From contig WACJ01000503.1 of assembly GCA_008973525.1 (NCBI GenBank), positions 434,001 through 498,000 of the forward strand: a stretch of 64,000 bases of DNA. The letters are read 5' to 3'. The DNA comes from Stenopsyche tienmushanensis (Eukaryota; Arthropoda; Insecta; Trichoptera; Stenopsychidae). Positions 1 to 14,200 of the stretch are shown piece after piece (within the stretch, counting starts at the first letter, position 1; each line of letters starts with the position of its first letter). The notes below the pieces were generated by a model. The model searched no databases, was not told the DNA's origin, and saw only the letters and a list, made by a program, of their open reading frames with translations. Position numbers and translations under genes: made by a program.

Positions 1-45
1 TCTGAATTTTATAATAAGAGGCCAAGATCTATTCCTCTATATCAA
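1..45 (-). repeat. SINE-1 copy, 5' head only, cut by window start
   Basis: The bases AAGATCTATTCCTCTATATC and the following AACACTCAG match the promoter head of the better preserved SINE-1 copy at 31190-31797 (GGATCTAAGCCACTATACC, then AACACTTGG, as read on the plus strand). The head of the element therefore points to higher coordinates and the body lies off the left edge of the window. Only about 40 bases can be compared, so the assignment is moderate. Confidence 0.45.
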
Positions 46-3000
46 CACTCAGTTTTACACATATCAAATAATGTCGATTAAACAACGAGATATTCAGCTA
101 ATTCTGTTTGCTTTTATAGTTTGAATGAACATAAAGGCAAATTGCAGTCATACATCAATCGGATGAATAACTAGTTTGATAAGCATCAAATAAGTTAAAT
201 TGATTTTTCGTATGGAAGTTCAAAACACAAAATGACAGCTGTCAGAATAACTCGTCCGTAGATTTATTTATGACATGCAACCTCTTGCGAAACATAGGCA
301 ATCGATTATTTTATATTTGTACGGGTACCACTGGCTATTAAAAGTGACAAAAATATGAAATTATATCTTCTTTACAAAATTGACGTTGTAAGAATTAGCT
401 TCTCAAATCAATGCAATTTTTCATGCAATATTTGAATTCCACTAGGGTGTAAAGATTCAGGTTTTGATTGATGCATTTTCGAATTTGTAATTAATTCTTT
501 AAAATAATTAACCAGAATAAAAATACTCGAGGAATTTAAAGAAATTTTAATACAAAAGAAACAAATCTGATGAGTAACCTGACTTAGGCAAAAGTATTCA
601 TGCAATGTTTCATCGTTGAAGCAACGCGTGATCTAACTTTGTTATTTCGTGCAAGCAAATGAGCTTTTCTTGTGTTTGGGGATGCCGAAATTGGTTTGGA
701 GTCGAGATGCACCTTTTAATACTATGTTAATCAAATGTTTTAGTTGTAAGATTAAACAAAATGTTTTCTATGGCTTTTAAGCCAAAAAATCGAGATATTC
801 AGCCAAAAAGAAGCGCTTTTTTAGTAACAATTTGTCAGCTTCAGTAGAATAAAGTTGATATTATTTGAGCTGGTGGAAATTGTAATGTCTTTAAAAACTC
901 TAATTGATTTAAATACACTTTAATTACTTATATATTACGGTACTAAGGAATTTAATATTGGCAAGTTAATAAAGTTCAAATGAAAATCGAAGTGCATTAA
1001 ATTTGAAAAAAATGTTTTTTGAATGTTTCATAAATGGATGACATAAGTGGAAGACTTTAGTAGGTTGTCAAGTAGCATTTTCTTCTAAAATCGAATCTTA
1101 TCCAAGACAATCCACGAATTGCTTACGGTTATATGAATTTCCCCAATCTCTTTAAAATATCTAAAAATGCTTAGGAAAAAGGAATTTGGATTTCACACAA
1201 CTCAGAACAGTAATATTTAATATAATGCTTGCTCCAACAAAAAGTATAATTACCATATTTCCTTTAGTATTTGAATACAAATTGTCTTTCAAGCTATATT
1301 GGTCCTCAAGTAGAAAAATGATATTTTAAATGTCTAAGCCTTGCCTAATTCTTTAACGAATGATACATTGTGTTCGGTGAGATTGGAACATAATTATCCA
1401 AAGCGAAGTGTTAAACGTAGATCATAATTGACAGTAGAAATATATAGTATTTGAAGATCAGCTATAGTGTATATACACATATCATTATTCTGTAGCACAA
1501 TAGTGCTTATTTGTATATTGTTATATTAAATCCACAAAAAAAAAGGATAGTCTAGGCAAGGTAGTTTTATTATAGCCTCCATACCATAATATTTTGACAG
1601 CTATGTATATTTCTGCTGTTTATTTCCAAGTAAATTGTGGATGGATTTACGAACAATTTCGATAAATTTTATTGTATTATGAAAGGAAAAATAATATATT
1701 TTCGCTATGGTTAGAACAAATCGTTTGAGAGGCGAGGTTAGTGACACAAGTAGAAGGTTCACGACGTAAGTACGTAGTCTGAGGCCGCTGGCGTCAATTG
1801 AAAATGGATTTATGACGGACGCCCATTAGGGGGGTCTTCCTTCTTCAGCTCCTGCTGGCTGTTCACCTATTTTATATACGACACTGCGACACTACTATCC
1901 TTTGAATTTTATGTTTGCTCTCCTTGGGATACCTCTGACTGATAGGTCATGGGGTTGAAAAACGATAAATGGACCTTAAACACATCGATAGATTACGATT
2001 AAAATACTGTATTATTTGTGATTTAATGTTTAATACGAAACTATGGAAACGAAACGCGCTTTATCTTTATTTAATTGAGTTTAGTTTGTGGTTTTGCTTT
2101 CTCTTTGTATAACAAGAACAGTGGTTTTTAGATAAACCATCTTAACCGCAGACAATTAGGCTGTAATCACTAGATAGTCATGGATGTAGTTGAATTTGAA
2201 ACTATTCAATATGAATCACACACACAATCCCATCAATTACAAGATCAATAAATGAAAAATATCACGCTAAAAATAAATCTTTCAGAGATTTTCCACAGTC
2301 GTGATTTGGATGTTTTGCTATGTACGTCGTTAAGTGGTTCCTCACTTTAACTGTATGTGTGCTTTTATCAAGTATGTCGAGCCTCGTGTATTTAATATGA
2401 CAAATTCGATAACGCTGAGGACACTAATACGAAATGTATGATTTGTAAGAAAAATCCCAATGTGTGAAAACGCTTTTGAGAGCTTTCTTACGCCGTAGAG
2501 CGTTCAGCTTTAAATAAAGCTCAAAAGAAACGCGATACTTTTATTGAAATCCATATCACTACCTCCTGTGATAACATCAGACGGCCTTGTTGAAACTAGA
2601 AATAAAATCGAATATCCAACGGATGAAATGTTTTAAATCGATATTTTTATGATAAAAAAGTATATTTTTGAGTCTACAATTGGGAGCGATCGTGGACGCA
2701 TTTTGTCAGTTCCCTCGGGTCTAACAACCGTTCCATGAAAAATTATTCTCATTAAAGGCCGTGGAAAATATAAGCGCGAGAAGACGAACGACCCCAATGG
2801 AGTTATGAGGTTGGGGTGAAATACATTTAATATCGTGTGCGTTTTAGCAGCTCCTCCCTTAAAGCTAATGAATCGATTACTTATCTTAAGCCATGAAAAT
2901 TTGCGTATCCAACTTCCGAAGTGGATTCGGAAAATAAGATTATTTTTAACTTCCGTCATGCTGAAATGGACTTAGGGTGAATGGGAGGACTCTGAAGTAT

Positions 3001-5633
3001 TTTTACGATTTTAACGAGAATTAAATACTTGCATCTAATAACAATAATAAGAATTATGCATATCAGTTGATTAACGATGGTAAGAGTTGAAATGGAAATA
3101 ATATGAAGAGAATAAGAAATTAAAGGCATGACAAAGAAATCTTATTTCCTATAATTTTCAAAAATACATTAAAAAATAGTTCAAAATAGAAATATGTATT
3201 ACAAAAGTTGAAACTATTTGATTAATTTTAAATGTTACTAAAATATTTGGATACGAAAATTCATTCAGACTTGTCAAGACATCATCAATAAAAATGGATT
3301 ATGGTTTTTTGAGAACGATAAGTGTACAATATTAATAAGAATACGTAAATATTGCATCGAGCAATATTACAAATTAATAAGATCACTTCTATAACACTTC
3401 AATCATGTGAATCAGTATGCGATATTTGGGTTGTTTAAAAATGATTTACAGAATTATGTATGGTGATTATATAGAAAAATTATTAACACTTTATAGTCCG
3501 TACTCGTGTTTTCACGTGATAACGAAATGATATAAAAGTCCAATCACGCGTAATGCGTGTTAAAAACGACGTCAAACTGTTTACGTTAAACGCGGGTAAA
3601 GAGTTTATATTATGGATAAATAATTAAAATAGGAAATATATCATCTAAAAAAATGTTGTACTTGTTCAAATACAAGAAGTTTGAATGAAAAGCAAATTGC
3701 TAGTATAAATTAAATTTCGACGTAATCAGCGAATGGATTGTAACACAAAGGAAACATCATTTCAAAAGAGCTTTATTGGAAATTTTCTATCTGAACAAAA
3801 TACCGTACGCGGATTTAAATAGTTTGCAGCTGTAAATCGAGGTGAATGAGAAACAGGATATTTTAATGCAAAAATACAATTTCATGGAGAAAATTCCGTA
3901 GTACTTTATTTATGAATTGCTTCATATTTTATATTAAAAAGGTTGAAAATAAGAAGTCAACATTTGATGTAAATTGGCGCATATATTTCGCGTGTAAGGA
4001 TATGGATAAATATGTATAAGTATCGTTAAGCTGCTAAACGCTTGAGATGTAAAATATCGTATTAAAAATATGAGGAAAACTCCCCTCTTTGGGAAAATCT
4101 TGTTAGGAAAAAAATTCCTGCATAATATATTTTTGTTCATAGGCTTTATAATAAGGAAGACCTTTAAATACCTAAGCCTGCCTCTTGCATACGCCGAAGC
4201 TACAATGAAGCCACAAAGACTGATGAAGCTATTAAGGAACCCCTCTTCAGTTAGTGGATTTAAGCAAAAAAGTGCTCCCCAGTTTATCTTCAGGCACTAT
4301 GATAAAATATTTTTCGAATATTTGGCCATGAAAGGTTTTAAGCATGTGATATATTAAAATTGTACCGAAGGACTCGACGTTGTTATTCTTCTTTATTATT
4401 TCATGGACTTGTCAAAATTAAATTAATAACCGGTATCATGTAGTAAGCTGACGTCGAGATTACTCCCCCAATAAGGCTGATTGATCGGGAGCGATTTATA
4501 CCCGGAAAAATATGAAAGTACCATTAGAAATAGTAGAAATGGTACATTATGCTTCATTTCGAACTATATATTACGGCATGACCGTGATAAATTGTGTAGC
4601 TAACATGAAAAATCGGTATCTTGAGTAATGATTTCGCAGTTGCCTTTGCGTCCTACCAAACACAATATACAGCTGTCGTAAAGCTGGCTCTGGATGCGAG
4701 ACAGTATGGCAGAAGCTCTGCTGGATATTTGAGCACCGCTGAGCATCGCAAGTTTTATTTGTTTGCTGTAAAAAGCTTTAGAACTTACCACCGTGGACAG
4801 GGTAAATATGTGACCACTCGATATAACACGTAATATTGTTCGCACGTACGATTACTCACATTGCGAGGCATTGTCCTCTGGAGGATATGTTCCATGCATG
4901 GCGTGACTTTCTCTGTTTTGGATTGTCAGACATGCTCCTGAATGTTATGCGGGATTTGCATATTTGAAGTTGAATTAAATTTGAATCAAGTGACGTGAAA
5001 TGCATGTTTCGAACGATGATACTCAAAGACGTAGATGAACAGGTAGTGAATGAAATCAAAGTTTGTCCGCAATTTTCTTTTCATGTTGATTGAACGTCGG
5101 ATCTACATATTATATATTCACATTGTCAATTGCTTTCCATTTTAAAAGAAATCCATTAAAGATACTATTGTTATTTTTTTTTGTTGTTTTGATTGCAAAA
5201 TAGCGTCAATCTTTTGTTGAAGAAAAAGACAAAGGACTATAGTTTAAACATATTTTTTAAATTTGTATAGCCAGATTTTAGACATAAATAAAAAAAGTTA
5301 CTTCTCAAACAAAAATATCTACCACTTGATATACCAATATGCTGCTATCTAATATATGTTGCTTTTTATCAACTTTGTAAAAGATTTCCATATACAATGT
5401 TCTTTCTTGTAAAATCGATACAAAACATAAAATAATACTTTGCGCAATTCTTATGCAGATACCTTACCTACCTTTTAGGCAATGACAAAAATAAGCACAA
5501 AAAATTACAACTGCTTATGAGAGCTAGAACGATAGAAGATAGAATCAAACATATCATATATTTTTGAGATGGCTTTTAGCAATATCTTCTATGGGAACTA
5601 TTTTTGACATGGAATTTTGACATTTCTGACTGC
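46..5633. other. AT-rich DNA with no supported gene
   Basis: I see no convincing gene, RNA gene or intact transposon here. Short reading frames at 2633-2959 (minus), 4070-4357 (plus) and 4600-4845 (both strands) have no recognisable domain. The 4600-4850 stretch is open on both strands, which more likely reflects local composition than coding. A patch at about 1720-1870 is less AT-rich than its surroundings and carries many CpG and GGC words, but has no open frame of note. Read as intergenic or intronic DNA. Confidence 0.6.
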
Positions 5634-5730
5634 ACCTGTAAATAGTCCCGCGGTTGAGCGGTTAGACTTGTAACTCAATCATCTTGGGATCAATTCCTAC
5701 AGAAAGTATGGATGGCGACCACATTTCAAA
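5634..5730 (+). repeat. SINE-2 copy, tRNA-Thr-like head
   Basis: The segment resembles a tRNA with internal RNA polymerase III promoter boxes. A box-A-like GTTGAGCGGTTAG lies at about 5652-5664, and a box-B-like GGGATCAATTCC at 5686-5697. Between them, CTTGTAA has the form of a seven-base anticodon loop with anticodon TGT, so a tRNA-Thr ancestor is likely. A second copy at 31942-32023 aligns over the whole head, including the flanking ACCTGTA and the trailing ATGG(A/C)TGGCGAC. Two divergent copies with the same tail point to a SINE and not to a functional tRNA gene. The 3' limit is not clear. Confidence 0.65.
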
Positions 5731-7434
5731 AAACATATAAACGCCATGAAAAACCATGTCAAAAAAACATTTAATATGAAAAAAAATATCGATGTATAAA
5801 CATTTTGTATTCATGAATCAAAATTTAATATATATGCCACCATAATCAAGTCTATAAGACACTGGACTAGGTATTTAACAAATTTTAATTAAGTCAGTCG
5901 TTAAATAAGCCTTTAGTTTAAACTAAAGATCATTTTCAAGTATGGTTCTTGAAATGTGTGGTAAAGAAATTTAAAATTTAACTTGAATAAAATTATAACA
6001 AACATACTACCGAAACACTAATCTTCTGAAAATGAACTTAAATTGCACTTTTGTGAAACTAATGGAAAATGGGCTGCTATGAAATAAAACACATTCCCTA
6101 TTATTTATGTTTTAGGCATGCAATTTATTTGTACTTACTTTATTCTATTTCAAATACTTTTAATTTAAATATAAGAATGGGGAAAATATTTTAAGACATT
6201 ATGTAAAATATGCGAAATTGGAAAAATATTGAGAGCCTGTGATGTAGGACCAATCTGGATATATGGATATAATATATCAAGTTTGAACGAAAAAAGCTCC
6301 GTTAAATAAGTTTCGGATGTCTATTTGTATATTCCTCACATTTGATATTCAGGTTCCAAGAGGTTTAAAAAATGCAAGCTCTAACTTCTTTAACTAATAT
6401 AAACTCCATTTTAAAAAACACAATGTGTCGTATTTTTTTTATATTAAATGATACATTTTCTATACTTAAATCATAATGCAATAATTTTCATTCGATATGC
6501 AGAATAATATCATTGACATTTCCATAAAAATAATTGTACTTTTGGATATTGACGATATTTTAAAATGCATTATCCTTATGTAGAGCAACTTCGCTGAAGA
6601 TAAAAGTTCAACGTTGGACATAATATTGTAAAACAAATATAATATCCACTTTGTTGAGAAATTCATCCCGGGGGATATAAAATTGTGACTATATATAGCT
6701 CAGTTCGATGTTTACATTGATGATATGACTTTTTAGCAAACGGAATTCTCATATTCATATAAAACATTGTTGGAAGATTTTGTCATACGAAAGATTAGAT
6801 CATTTGGTTAGGTTATTTTGTTTAATATTAAGATTCAAATGGCATAATATTCATTGTATTGGAATTTCAATGATAAATAATCGTAGGAGAACAAATCTAT
6901 AATATTTGTATTATAGATGCTTCCCGATATTTAATTAATATATATTATATATATTCTTCTTAAGGTCCTATATTTGTTGGTAAACGTAAGCAATCATCAC
7001 AGAGTATTTTCCTAAAAATAAAGGATCCGAATAGTTGTATAGTAATAAGGCTATTACTAGACATCTAATTGGAATTTTAAAATAGGAGACGATTTATAAA
7101 TTAATGATCTTAAGGGGTCTCCTCACTTTATTTTCTTTAAATTTCATTTTTAAAATATACATGTCTCTAAAAATATCATCTTTAATTTTGGTGAAGAAAT
7201 TGGTATTATTTCAATGCTTTGAAGCTAATTCGCTAAATGCGCTGAAAGCAATCACTCCGTCCAGATTGCGCCCCAACGGTTCTGAGGCCGCTGCAGTTGC
7301 AGGTTTGCCCCTATATCTGGTTTCATTCGTAGGTCAGAGCTTTCTGTTGGGGATCTTTCTCATCTTTGTTCTAGTAAGAGAGAAAATTAAGGTAAAAAAT
7401 GTTAACATAGATTTCAAAAACAGCGAATAAGCGA
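5731..7434. other. AT-rich DNA with no supported gene
   Basis: This stretch has only short, low-complexity frames. A 7104-7430 plus-strand frame of 108 codons contains a hydrophobic C-terminal run and a less AT-rich centre (7230-7340). It matches no family I know, lies out of context, and directly precedes the transposase relic that follows, so it may be transposon 5' sequence. Confidence 0.5.
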
Positions 7435-7974
7435 GTGGATAGCAACGGCGCAAAAAAGAGCTCCGTACGAAGTGCTTTGAAAATGGAAAAGCGAACTATT
7501 TTATTGATAAAATATTTATCTAATTATTATGGCTTAACTATCCGCCGACATCCTGACTCAATAGAATATAGGAGAAATGTTATATACTATCATAAAATTT
7601 CAACTGATGAAGTCCCTTAGCATTCATATTGTCCGAAAGGCGTAGATTCTTGGTGCGAATGGCAAAAACATGCAACTATTATACAAACATCCTCCTGCTC
7701 TCAAAGAGAAAGCTTAGCAATTCTTAAGACACATTTATGAAGAATTATCGTCTGATGATTAACTGGGAAGATGCTTTGGTCTGAGTACCCAAAATAATAA
7801 TGAAAGTTTGTATGCGTCCGTATGATCTCTGGTATCGAAACATATTTTTTGTGGTACAAAAATACTGAAAATTGCGACACAAACTGCAGCTTGCATTTTT
7901 GACGAATCTTCTAAAAAAGCTGGAACAGCTCGCAGAGAAGCCAAATCAGCCAAAAAATACAAGAATTAGGATTG
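7435..7974 (+). pseudogene. Mutator-like (MULE) transposase relic
   Basis: This is a decayed fragment of a Mutator-type DNA transposase, an enzyme that cuts and pastes its own element. An in-frame block to 7620 reads MEKRTILLIKYLSNYYGL, then STDEVP and a TAG stop where the family usually has glutamine. The same frame continues with HSYCPKG and DSWCEWQKH, the Cys-containing signature of this animal Mutator-like group. After a frameshift near 7675, YKHPPALKEKA, HIYEELSSDD and TQNNNES follow. They end in a basic tail (KKAGTARREAKSAKKYKN) before a TAG stop near 7970. At least four internal stops (near 7618, 7713, 7758 and 7827) and a frameshift make it non-functional. The N-terminal half is absent. 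Family recognition is from motif memory and has not been tested by a search. Confidence 0.7.
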
Positions 7975-8290
7975 TTTTATGGAGTTGGAATCGCTAATTA
8001 GTAGTATGTTTTCCTTTTCAACAATTTTTAATTACTTAAAACTTTAAACGCGTTTTTCTCGAAACGACATTTTTGCACGTGGTGTTAAAAGAATTTCGAT
8101 AAACCAAGTCACGGATCGGTCTGAAATTTTTCAAGCTTATATTAAACATATGGCTATGGAATTTCGTAAAATCAGGTCAAAATGTTTATTTTATCTTACG
8201 TTTTACATTAAAAAATACCCCCAAAAAAGTTGTTTTTTTCTAAACTTTTTTCAAACCAGCGCCATTTTGTTACTTTTAAGCAAAAAATAT
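7975..8290 (+). mobile_element. 3' non-coding tail of the Mutator-like element
   Basis: Immediately after the transposase relic lies a non-coding block that starts with CTTTAAACGCGTTTTTCTC (8042-8060). The same 19 bases recur at 59830-59848, followed in both places by related sequence (GAAACGACATTTTTGCA against AAAACTGCATTTTTCCA). This marks a shared transposon tail. No terminal inverted repeat or target duplication could be fixed, so the right edge is approximate. Confidence 0.5.
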
Positions 8291-11200
8291 TAATTGAGTG
8301 TTATATAATAGCGACGCTCATACATATTAAGAATATTTTTAATATTTTTTCAGGTAAGGTAAGAACTGACACATTATACTAACACTTGATATTTTTTTAA
8401 CAAAGAGTATTTTTCGATGATTTTTGCGGCTCAGCTCATGATCTATGCAAGTTCTTGTTTTCGCATTACCAGTCGATCCTCTAAATTACCGGTACATACA
8501 TACTTTATTGATTTTTCGTTTGTTCATGCTATCATACGTTTTATAAATCGTGAAGGATTTAAGGGGAAGTTTATTTTTAGTATGCATTAAATTTTATAAT
8601 GCAAAGCTTTTATAGAAATATGTAGACAATTTTGCAAGGTTTTCTTGTATTAATAAGATTATAAACGATCAATGGTGCAACACACAAACATTTTGTTCAG
8701 GTTTACAGGCTCGCGAATAATATCTAGTTGAGGTTTGTTTGCCAAATCTATGCTTATTTTTGAACTTGAATATAATGCTTCTATAGTTTGTAACTAATGT
8801 AATATATTGATATTTAACCTTTAACTCATGCTTTATTATCGCTGTTTGGGTATTTATAAAATGATAAAGTTAGTGAAAGTTGATTTCATAAGCCTTTAGA
8901 TATTATATATGTATTTTATAAAATGTAAAAGAATTATCTACTAAGGTGAAGATTTAAATATGCATTGTTTAGCAATTGGATAATCGTCATAATCGGTTTT
9001 CTAATAATTCAAACGAACACAGGGGGCGCGTGGCTTTTCCCAATAATTCATACGAAAAAACACAGACATTCGGCATAATTTTCATGGGGGTCCACCATAA
9101 AATACGACCCGGTTCTTGTTCCGTAAACATACACTTGTGCAAAATATGAAATTATGATGGCAATTCTGATAAATTTATTAGGCCAAGTGGTGGAGTGTAG
9201 TTTTGGAAGCCACTCGGCGTGCACAAGTGCTTATCACAGGTAAAATAAATACATATAAATAAGCCATAAATCTCCAGGACCCGTCCGATACACACTGGCC
9301 CAGCAGTTGTGGTGGCAAAAAATTCTTTATATTCCCAAATATAATATTAAGATAACGCCCATAAATCATGTATCCAATAAAACCCACGTTCTGGGCACAC
9401 GCTTCGGGTTCAGCGCCATCTTTTACCGTTCTCCCCAGTTACAAGATCAGCTCGTAAATAAATGCACAAATTATATATTTCCTGAAAGTATCGTAAAGTG
9501 TGTGCCGGGACTACGTTTTAATACAATTTCGCCGGAAATAAAATGAAACTCGGCCCTATATATAAATTAACGACGTACATATTTGGAGGCGGTCCTGCCA
9601 TGGACCCTTCTTCATAATGGCGTAAAATTCATTAATAGGTTTATACGCACAATTTGCGTCTGAGGACTCGACTTAATTGACGCAGTCCTGTTATATATTC
9701 GAGCTTGATTAATAAATTCAAGTGAAACAATGTTCTTTCAGCATTGTTGGTCAAATTACAGGATGATGAACTGATAAGTTAAAATGTAAGTCAACTATAT
9801 GTCAATCAAAGCTCCTTAATTATATTACATTAAATTTGAAGCATGTTTATCATCGTTGACGATCATAATCTTTTCAGACTAAATGCGGGTATAAATGCTT
9901 ATAGTCCAACCTTGTATTATAGGACTATATGCAATCTAATCTAAACCGATTTATATTTGTATAAAATTATTCTAGTGCACAATTTTTGGGAACTCGGAAA
10001 TATGCGTCTTAATTTAAGCTTGAGGCTTCATAAAAAAGCTCCAGGATTTAGCTCATTGTGCTAATATTTAAATACCATAAAAGATAAGTTGTGGATATAC
10101 TATTTTAATACCCTATGAGTCTTCATCCCATTCTAGAAATTTACTTTTAAGATATACATTCCTTGAAAAAATTATACTAAGTAAAATGTATTAGCATATT
10201 TTATTAATAAAATCAGCTAAATTTAGTACGTCAAAGAATAACATTTGAGCTATTTTTTATATGAAAATCATATTGTATTAAGTATTACTATTATTACATG
10301 CACATATTTTGCTACATCGATGAATAATTTTATGTATGTTTAGCTTTAATCCAAGCGCTTAATTTTGTGAAATGAAGCGTAAAAGCTTTGTTTCGACGAA
10401 AGCTCTAAAAGAGAAATCATATAAAATATCGGAGGAAAAACTGAAATTTTGCCCATAAGATGTACCCAAGTAAAAAAGAAACAATCTATCAGAATAAATC
10501 TGCAAACAACTCAATATATTTTTCTTATATCGACCCAATACTTTTGGAATTTTTTTCTAATTGGTCATGAAACCAGTTTGTCAAACGCATCGTGTGTGCA
10601 AACATGCTTTCATCTTAGAATTACTTAAGAATTTAAAATATTAATCAATTTAAATGGAAAAAAAATCTGGATTGTATGGTTTGATTGTGATTGAACTCAC
10701 AGTAATAAAAGACTGCGAGAATTTTTTTTAGATTATGTTTTTTTTATGACCTTTTGCATGAAAATGATTTTACATATGACTTTATATGGTGATATTTTAT
10801 GACAAAGTCTTTTAGCAAAAGCTCTTTATATTTTATTTATTTTTGCAATATTTGGAACCTTCACTGATCAAGTTATTTAAATAACACCTTCATTGCGTGC
10901 AATTTTTAAAATTAACCAAAATTCATTGTTTATTTAAATTATTATCGTCATCATCATCAACATAGTGCAGCCATAATCAGTTCACTGCATAACTAGAACC
11001 TCATCAATATTCATTCACAGGAAAGGGTTGAATCCAATTAGTTTGTATTAAATTTGTATAAATAAATTGTCAAAATTGTGGTCATTTTATTATATTAAAT
11101 TTTCTAAGATAGAGAATTTGGGGTTTTATTAAGGTAAAATAATGAACGAGCTTAAGTACCAGTAATATAATTAAATTTTCCACACAAAAAAGTTAATTAG

Positions 11201-14200
11201 AGTTTCATGTTTATAAGAAGAATTGCTTGATAGTTTTGCACGCAATTTTTGGGCCCTTCAGTAATTCTGCGCCGTTCATTCAAGAAAACGCTCTGTTATA
11301 GGAAAATTCTCTCCTTTTTATATTTATTTTTTTGGTGATTCGGTGAATTAAGAAAGGACGATTTCGTAGAAAGGCTGACATGAAAATTGATGATTGATTT
11401 TTTCGATACGAGTTTATTAGGCTCCTGAAGCAAAAACTGAAATAGTCGAGTTCAATCAATCAATGGAAAGCGTTACAAATTATGAAATCAAAGGTTGTGC
11501 CTCTAACTGAAGCACTTAGGGTTGTCAATCACTTTTTCTAATGAGCGACTGAACCTCGAGGCCAAAACAGATCTTTAATATTTGTCACGTCCGGTATTTT
11601 GCCAATCTAGGAATCTGCCAATCAGAGCGACCACGAGTCTTTTAATTAGTACAGTTTCAAAGAAATATATTTTCTATGTTAAATGTGGTTGAGGTGTAAA
11701 AAAACGAATTTGTTATGGGGATAACTTAAGCTCCAGGAATTTCAAGAAATATTGTAAAATTATGACAAGTACATAAAGCGCCGCCCAGGTAAAATGTACC
11801 TTGGATTTTTCATGCGAGGGAAACTAATAGTGCTGACGAGCTTCAAACGGGTGGTAGATTTTCCACAGGAGGATGGTCTTAAAAGGATTTGTTAGGAATA
11901 TTTTACCAAAGCTTTTATTTAAATATTATTTTTCAGATTTAAATATTGCCCTAATTTTTCTTCTTGGAAAAATACTATTTTTTAATAATTATTAATGATG
12001 AGTAGTTCCATTAATTCAAGAGTATTTAATATTGATGGCATAATTTATTCACAAATTTACATCAATGTTGTAATTTATCTCCAATGCAAATTATCATCCT
12101 CAAGGAATTGATTAATTATACCCTGTCTGAGTTATATTTGGAAAAATACGTAATTTAATAAATCATTTGAAATAATATTATATTTACTTAATGAAATAAT
12201 CCAGTCTATTAATATTGTGTAATTTTAATGCCTATATTTGATTTAAGATATGTCTGTTTTATTTATTTAGATTTCATTGGATATTATGCCGAAATTATAT
12301 TTCATTAGATCGTTTATAAGTTGTCTACAATTTATCGTTAAATTATCCATAAGAACTCTGATTGAATTATAAATAAAGTGACGCTATTCAATACATTATG
12401 AGACTTTATATTTAATACAGATGTCTAGGACTACAATAAGGTTTCATTTTCCCATTCCAACTCAGAATAAAATATATAAATTGAAAGTTTGGCCAAAATT
12501 GATTCGTTTACGTGTTTCGGATACAACTTTTTTCTCCGAGATATTTCATAAAGGGGGAACATGAAACAATATGGCCAACTGTTAGGAAGCATTATGGAGA
12601 ACTGCTAGATTATGGGAATTTACGCGGGATACAAATAATGTTAAATGTAATGCAACAAGAAACATATTTGTTTCTGCCAAGCTAACCGCAACAAATACAA
12701 AATAGCACATCCCTCGCAGATAATGCGGTCGAAAAAAGTCGGCGCAAGAGGGAAGACTGGAGAATTCCGATTGAGATATCTGGAGGAAGAGGAGAAGCGA
12801 AGGATGTAAGACAACAATATTTATTTGGAAGCCGAATCGTTTCTTTTAACGGCAGAAACGGCAGATTTAGCCGGGGATAGATTGGGATGTACGCAGCGAA
12901 AGAAACGAAATTGAGGCATTCTCACATGACCGATGGAGCCCGGAGAAGAATCTATGATGAGCTGATAAATGATTCAGCAATTTTCGTGTTTTTTTCCTTC
13001 TTATAATACGTGCCTGCTTGAGAGAATGAATCCATCTATAATAATTATGGGTTGATAAGAATAATCATACAGTTATGGAACTACTCCCCACAAATAAAGA
13101 TCCCATGGGAATTAGCTTGGATAAACTTTCACAATTAATTTAATGTTCTGCGGGATATTTCTGGTATGTTTTCAATGTCTCTTGGAAGCAAGAAAAACAT
13201 GTTTAATGTGAACACAGTTAAAACAGCGAGAGATTATATCCATATATATGAAGAGAATGATAAATACATACGTATCACTGACGACTTTGGAGGAAATTGC
13301 TCGTTAGAATGTGGGAATTATGTCAATATTTTAATGGCATGTTTCTGACACCAATTAACAATAGCAGTAGTCTTATTTCACTAGGAATTTCCATATTATT
13401 TTTTGAATAAATTTTGGTTTTTATTTTATTCCGATACAACTTTACTTAAATTATGATATTTTTAATAAAGTCAATAAAACAATTTTTTCATAAATTTTAA
13501 CTCAAACAAAATAGTTAAAAAAGTGCTATATCATTTTAAGAGTGGGTTTAACTGAATGTTTGAGTTTATTTGGAGGAGAAAATAGCTTAGAATTTTGAGA
13601 GTTTACGGCAAAAAATAAAATATATGCACAAGTTATGATACTATTGTGTCAATTGACAATACATTCTAATACTAGATAATTTTCTTTAAATTGAAATTTC
13701 AATAAAAATTATTGAATAAAACACGTTGATGCTTAGACAATGTGAATGAGTTATTAAAAAATATCAAAAGGGCATACGTTTTTAAAATATTTAGTTTCAC
13801 TGGTCTAAATTCTAGAATGGTTTTTATTTGGCGTTAAAGCAATTATACTTTAGCTATTAGGAGTTCTTTATAGGAATTTTAACAACCAAATATTTTGTAA
13901 AAAGTGCTAAACTCTTGTATATAATCCGTTGATATATTCTGCCACCATCCATTATTAATATAGCCATTAGGCATATATTATACAATATATTAATAACATA
14001 TTTTTTCAGTCGCTATTTAATGCTATTGATATTAATTTTGCATAGAATTAGATTTTAAAGCTTTTTGATTAAACGATCTTTATCAATCTGATATAAATTT
14101 AAAATTTATTCGTCGTTTGCGTTAAATTCACAATGTTAAAATTTATATCCACACACATATATGCAGGTCGGATTTAAATTATCCGGGAATGTAAAAATGT

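Noticed and set aside
4070..4357. 95-codon frame as a host protein
   Set aside because: Hydrophobic and lysine-rich beginning is typical of A/T noise. The later part is more even but unrecognised.
4600..4845. Frames open on both strands as a gene
   Set aside because: Short, without domains, and mutually exclusive. No reason to prefer either strand.
5641..5700. Functional tRNA-Thr gene
   Set aside because: The stems are imperfect and a second copy shares non-tRNA flanks, which fits a SINE.
7104..7430. 108-codon frame as a membrane protein
   Set aside because: The hydrophobic run comes from T-rich codons. No family match, and it precedes a transposase relic.
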